DNA of 64,000 bases, from the NCBI GenBank assembly GCA_024304985.1, contig JAMWZC010000009.1:124001-188000 (forward strand), read 5' to 3'. A program made the position numbers and the translations under genes. Below the pieces are notes generated by a model. It saw only the letters and a program-made list of their open reading frames with translations. It did no database searches and was not told the DNA's origin. The first letter of the stretch is position 1, and each line of letters opens with the position of its first letter. Origin of the DNA: Paracoccaceae bacterium (GTDB lineage: Bacteria; Pseudomonadota; Alphaproteobacteria; Rhodobacterales; Rhodobacteraceae). This document shows, in pieces, positions 61,574 to 64,000 of the stretch.

Positions 61574-61592
61574 TTTAATCATTTTTAATCAT
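61574..61592 (+). repeat. tandem TTTAATCAT repeat at the island edge
   Basis: Two copies of TTTAATCAT, at 61574-61582 and 61584-61592, one base apart. They could be arm-type integrase sites or part of the attachment region. Confidence 0.5.
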
Positions 61593-61632
61593 ATGCATAG
61601 ACCTTACCAAATCCCAATAAAATAGGGCTTCG

Positions 61633-61696
61633 CCCCACATTCCGCCTTTGCAGGCTTGTGCAATCCGATGCATCCAGTTACATTTCTTATGTGGGG
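61633..61696. repeat. inverted repeat CCCCACAT / ATGTGGGG upstream of integrase
   Basis: Exact 8-bp arms at 61633-61640 and 61689-61696, 48 bp apart, ending about 20 bp before the integrase start. A role in integrase binding or autoregulation is possible. Confidence 0.4.
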
Positions 61697-61716
61697 TTGC
61701 ATGTAGGATAAAAGCC

Positions 61717-63054
61717 GTGCCAAAGATTGCCAGTGAACTAACCGCGCTTGACGTGAAGCGCCTGACCCATCCCGGTGGCAAGCGGAACGTCCTGTTTTCG
61801 GTCGGTGGCGTTCCTGGCCTTCACATGCAGATTACCCCGAATGGCGGGCGGTCTTGGGTCTTGCGTGTCAAGGTGGGCACCTTGCGCCGTGATATCGGGT
61901 TAGGAGGCTTTCCCGGCGTGACACTGTCTATGGCCCGCGACAAGGCCCGCGATGCCCGCACCAAGATTGAAAACGGTGTTGACCCGGTCGAGGAACGTAG
62001 GGCGGTGAAAGCCGCACTTGTCGCCGCCCAGCGGCGTGGTCTGACCTTTGCGGATGCCGTAGATAAATGCCTGACTGCCAAACTGGACGCCTTCAAGAAC
62101 GCCAAGCATCGCCAGCAATGGGAAAACACGCTGGCAACCTATGCCATCCCTGAACTGGGCAAGATGCTTGTGCAGGATATCACCACCCAAGACGTGTTGC
62201 GCGTGCTGCAACCCATCTGGGCTGACAAGACCGAAACCGCATCACGCTTGCGCGGTCGGATTGAAAGCGTCCTTAGCTGGGCCACGGTCGCAGGCCATCG
62301 CACAGGCGATAATCCGGCGCGCTGGGCGGGCAACCTGAAGGAACTGTTGCCGCCCCCGTCCAAGGTCGCCAACGAGGGCAACCACCCTGCCCTGACCTTG
62401 GATGATGCCCCCCGCTGGTTTGCCGCCCTACAGGCCCGCGAAGGCTTTGGAGCGCGCGCTTTGGAGTTTCTGACCCTGACCGCCACCCGGTCGCAGGAGG
62501 TCAGGGGCGCGCTATGGGATGAAATCGACTTGGACAGGGCCCTATGGGTTATTCCCGGGACGCGCATGAAGATGGGCAAGGAACACCGCATCCCCCTGTC
62601 TGACCGTGCCGTGGCGCTGTTGAAAGCCCTGCCCCGGCTGGAAGGCAACCGGCTGGTGTTTCCGGCGGCACGCGGCGGGCAACTGTCCGACATGACGCTA
62701 TCCGCGACCATGAAGCGGATGCACGAGGCTGAGGTTGCCAACGGCGGCACTGGGTTCATTGACCGCACGTCCAAACGCCCAGCAGTGCCACACGGCCTGC
62801 GCAGCACATTCCGCGACTGGGCAGCCGAACGCACCACCTATCCAGGTGATATGGCCGAAGTAGCGCTCGCCCACAAAATCTCTTCATCCGTCGAAGCCGC
62901 TTACAGACGTGGCGACATGGTAGAAAAACGTCGCGCCATGATGGCCAGCTGGGCGGATTACCTATTAGGCCGCAAAATTGCAGATAGAAATGTTGTCCAG
63001 CTAAAAAAAATGGAAGCCGTGGAGCCAATTTACGCCGTGACGAGTAACACCTAA
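61717..63054 (+). CDS. tyrosine-type site-specific integrase (DUF4102 arm-binding type)
   Basis: A 445-residue integrase. It has an N-terminal DUF4102 domain (1-85, LGGFPGVTLSMARDKARDAR), a core-binding SAM-like domain (about 105-205) and a C-terminal catalytic domain. The active site is complete: Arg258 (TATRSQEVRGALWDEI), Lys near 285-288, His359 and Arg362 (HGLRSTFRDWA), His386 (LAHK) and the nucleophile Tyr396 (EAAYRRGD). The GTG at 61717 has AGGAT upstream and gives the family start; a TTG 23 codons earlier is possible. It should integrate and excise the island. Confidence 0.92.
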   Translation: MPKIASELTALDVKRLTHPGGKRNVLFSVGGVPGLHMQITPNGGRSWVLRVKVGTLRRDIGLGGFPGVTLSMARDKARDARTKIENGVDPVEERRAVKAALVAAQRRGLTFADAVDKCLTAKLDAFKNAKHRQQWENTLATYAIPELGKMLVQDITTQDVLRVLQPIWADKTETASRLRGRIESVLSWATVAGHRTGDNPARWAGNLKELLPPPSKVANEGNHPALTLDDAPRWFAALQAREGFGARALEFLTLTATRSQEVRGALWDEIDLDRALWVIPGTRMKMGKEHRIPLSDRAVALLKALPRLEGNRLVFPAARGGQLSDMTLSATMKRMHEAEVANGGTGFIDRTSKRPAVPHGLRSTFRDWAAERTTYPGDMAEVALAHKISSSVEAAYRRGDMVEKRRAMMASWADYLLGRKIADRNVVQLKKMEAVEPIYAVTSNT

Positions 63055-63065
63055 GGGATCGCATT

Positions 63066-63824
63066 TTGAAAACCGTGATGACGCAGAACGATTTAATCGA
63101 GATGTATTTAGAGCATTCAGCGTTCATTGATTCTCCAATTTACACAATGAAGCTGACCGAACTTGAGAATCTTAGACTATCACTTACAGAAGCAAACTGC
63201 GTAGATGATATGGAAGTCATAGAATATCTAAAGCAAACCATTGATGATATGATAAAATTTCGCTCTACGGATTGGCCGAACTCGTATGAGGAAACAAGAA
63301 AGCTTTTGGAAATAGCAACAAACAAAAAACTCTATGCAGCTACGCTATCTCATTCGATAGGATCAGGACTTGCAGCGGTATGGAATCTTCAAAAGCTATT
63401 TTCGCTCGCAGAAGAGAACAGATTTCATTTTGAAATTGCACTCCGAGAGGCATCAAGCATCTTGAGATTGTCCGCTCTCGACCCTCACTATGAGATACCT
63501 CAGGAAGTTAAACTATTTGCAAGTAAAATTTTGGATGGCACCATTGCGCGGCCAAAGTCCCGTGGCCCGCACCAGCTTCAATACTTTGGGCGAGATCAGA
63601 AAGTTGAAGATATGATCAATCTTGCCGTGAAAAATGGCCTAAAACGCTATCGAAATGAAGCTACCAAAGAGCAGAAATCTGCTTTCGATCTGGTTGCCGA
63701 AATTTGTGCCCCCACAGAAATGGGTGTCAGAAACTACGAAACTGTAAAGAAGATCTGGCAGAACCGAACCAAGCGTAGGGAAGAGTTTAAAACTTACTTG
63801 CACCCATGCGACGAGCAAGAGTAG
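63066..63824 (+). CDS. protein of unknown function in the island
   Basis: A 252-residue, largely helical, soluble protein with no motif I recognise. It is rich in Lys, Glu, Asn and Ile, and its codons are AT-rich, unlike the rest of the window, which points to recent transfer. Start codon TTG at 63066 with AAGGG 8 nt upstream; an ATG four codons later is the alternative. It lies 11 bp behind the integrase gene, so it is probably co-transcribed with it. Confidence 0.7.
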   Translation: MKTVMTQNDLIEMYLEHSAFIDSPIYTMKLTELENLRLSLTEANCVDDMEVIEYLKQTIDDMIKFRSTDWPNSYEETRKLLEIATNKKLYAATLSHSIGSGLAAVWNLQKLFSLAEENRFHFEIALREASSILRLSALDPHYEIPQEVKLFASKILDGTIARPKSRGPHQLQYFGRDQKVEDMINLAVKNGLKRYRNEATKEQKSAFDLVAEICAPTEMGVRNYETVKKIWQNRTKRREEFKTYLHPCDEQE

Positions 63825-63864
63825 CGTTCACATTGCGATCCATAGCATTACTATGGAGGCAAAT

Positions 63865-64000
63865 ATGGTTGAGACTTTTCTTTCCGATCGTCAACTGGCT
63901 GCGCGCTACAGTGTGCACCACTTGACGCCGCGCCGCTGGGCAAAAGAGGATCCCACCTTTCCCCAGCCGATCAAGCTTACCCCAGGCTGCTGCCGTTGGA
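63865..64000 (+). CDS. AlpA-like/excisionase-type DNA-binding protein, 3' end outside window
   Basis: The first 45 codons only. FLSDRQLAARYSVHHLTPRR followed by a Trp and PTFPQPIKLTP is the MerR-like winged-helix start of AlpA and related phage or island regulators, which activate excision or integrase expression. GGAGG lies 5 nt before the ATG. Its position behind the integrase in an island fits an excision or regulatory role. Confidence 0.75.
   Translation, partial: MVETFLSDRQLAARYSVHHLTPRRWAKEDPTFPQPIKLTPGCCRW

Larger units (their letters stand above)
61560..64000 (+). mobile_element. left end of an integrated genomic island (continues past window)
   Basis: From about 61560 the sequence becomes AT-rich for this genome and carries a tyrosine integrase, an AT-rich gene of unknown function and an AlpA-like regulator, all rightward. 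The integrase is the first gene, as in many integrative elements. No tRNA gene is adjacent, so the attachment site could not be placed; it should lie between the terminator at 61460 and the integrase start. Confidence 0.7.

Noticed and set aside
61460-61716. A tRNA gene as integration site of the island
   Set aside because: No cloverleaf, T-loop or CCA-type end found on either strand.
1-64000. CRISPR arrays, rRNA genes and insertion sequences
   Set aside because: No regularly spaced repeats, no rRNA-like stretches and no transposase genes were seen.

Overview
The window is a 64 kb piece of a high-GC alphaproteobacterial chromosome, most likely a member of the Rhodobacteraceae (Roseobacter-like). 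The evidence is the housekeeping block recO - DUF1491 - era - rnc - lepB - acpS - pdxJ - DUF2062 - RSH - rpoZ - folK, the abundance of TRAP transporters, a VPEID-CTERM protein (a sorting signal known mainly from this family), and codon use rich in G/C third positions. No rRNA, tRNA or CRISPR array was seen.

Layout. 1-3.6 kb: the end of a sigma-54-type AAA+ activator, a D-amino acid dehydrogenase, a fasciclin lipoprotein and a VPEID-CTERM protein. 4.1-7.6 kb: a TAXI-type TRAP importer (binding protein, DUF1850, fused permease) with hairpins between its genes. 8.0-10.2 kb: a surface subtilase that looks like a lipoprotein autotransporter. 10.2-11.3 kb: an iron/heme operon (small unknown gene, hemP, bfd, bfr); hemP and the unknown gene are only 56 and 60 codons long. 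11.5-12.9 kb: an FAH-family hydrolase divergent from a MarR regulator with an operator-like palindrome between them. 12.9-27.8 kb: a large catabolic region with two divergent transcripts around one GntR/HutC regulator and an operator-rich 145 bp gap. Leftward run the regulator, an aconitase-family hydro-lyase (LeuC/LeuD type) and a DctPQM TRAP importer. Rightward run a tautomerase-SnoaL fusion, HyuB, HyuA, an isochorismatase-fold protein lacking its nucleophile, a KRCGH-type C-C lyase, a flavoprotein and, after a hairpin, a sulfatase-like hydrolase. 28-43.8 kb: mostly housekeeping genes (DNA repair, RNA processing, secretion, lipid and PLP synthesis, stringent response, folate, isoprenoids, RNase HI) with small accessory genes.

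43.8-61.4 kb is accessory metabolism again: a GMC oxidoreductase; a leftward operon of a polyamine-type ABC importer, class III aminotransferase, BKACE enzyme and HDAC-like amidohydrolase under a divergent LysR regulator; a large PLP decarboxylase; an entericidin-like lipoprotein; and a second TAXI-TRAP system with a divergent GntR/FCD regulator. From about 61.5 kb the base composition drops and a genomic island begins: a tyrosine integrase, an AT-rich gene of unknown function and the start of an AlpA-like regulator that runs off the window.

The two most interesting units are the catabolic region at 12.9-27.8 kb, whose gene set fits uptake, hydration and retro-aldol-type cleavage of a methylated unsaturated dicarboxylate possibly released from a cyclic imide or amide, and the operon at 46-53.3 kb, whose gene set fits import, deacetylation, transamination and cleavage of an N-acetylated beta-amino acid. 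Both assignments are inferences from family membership and gene order.
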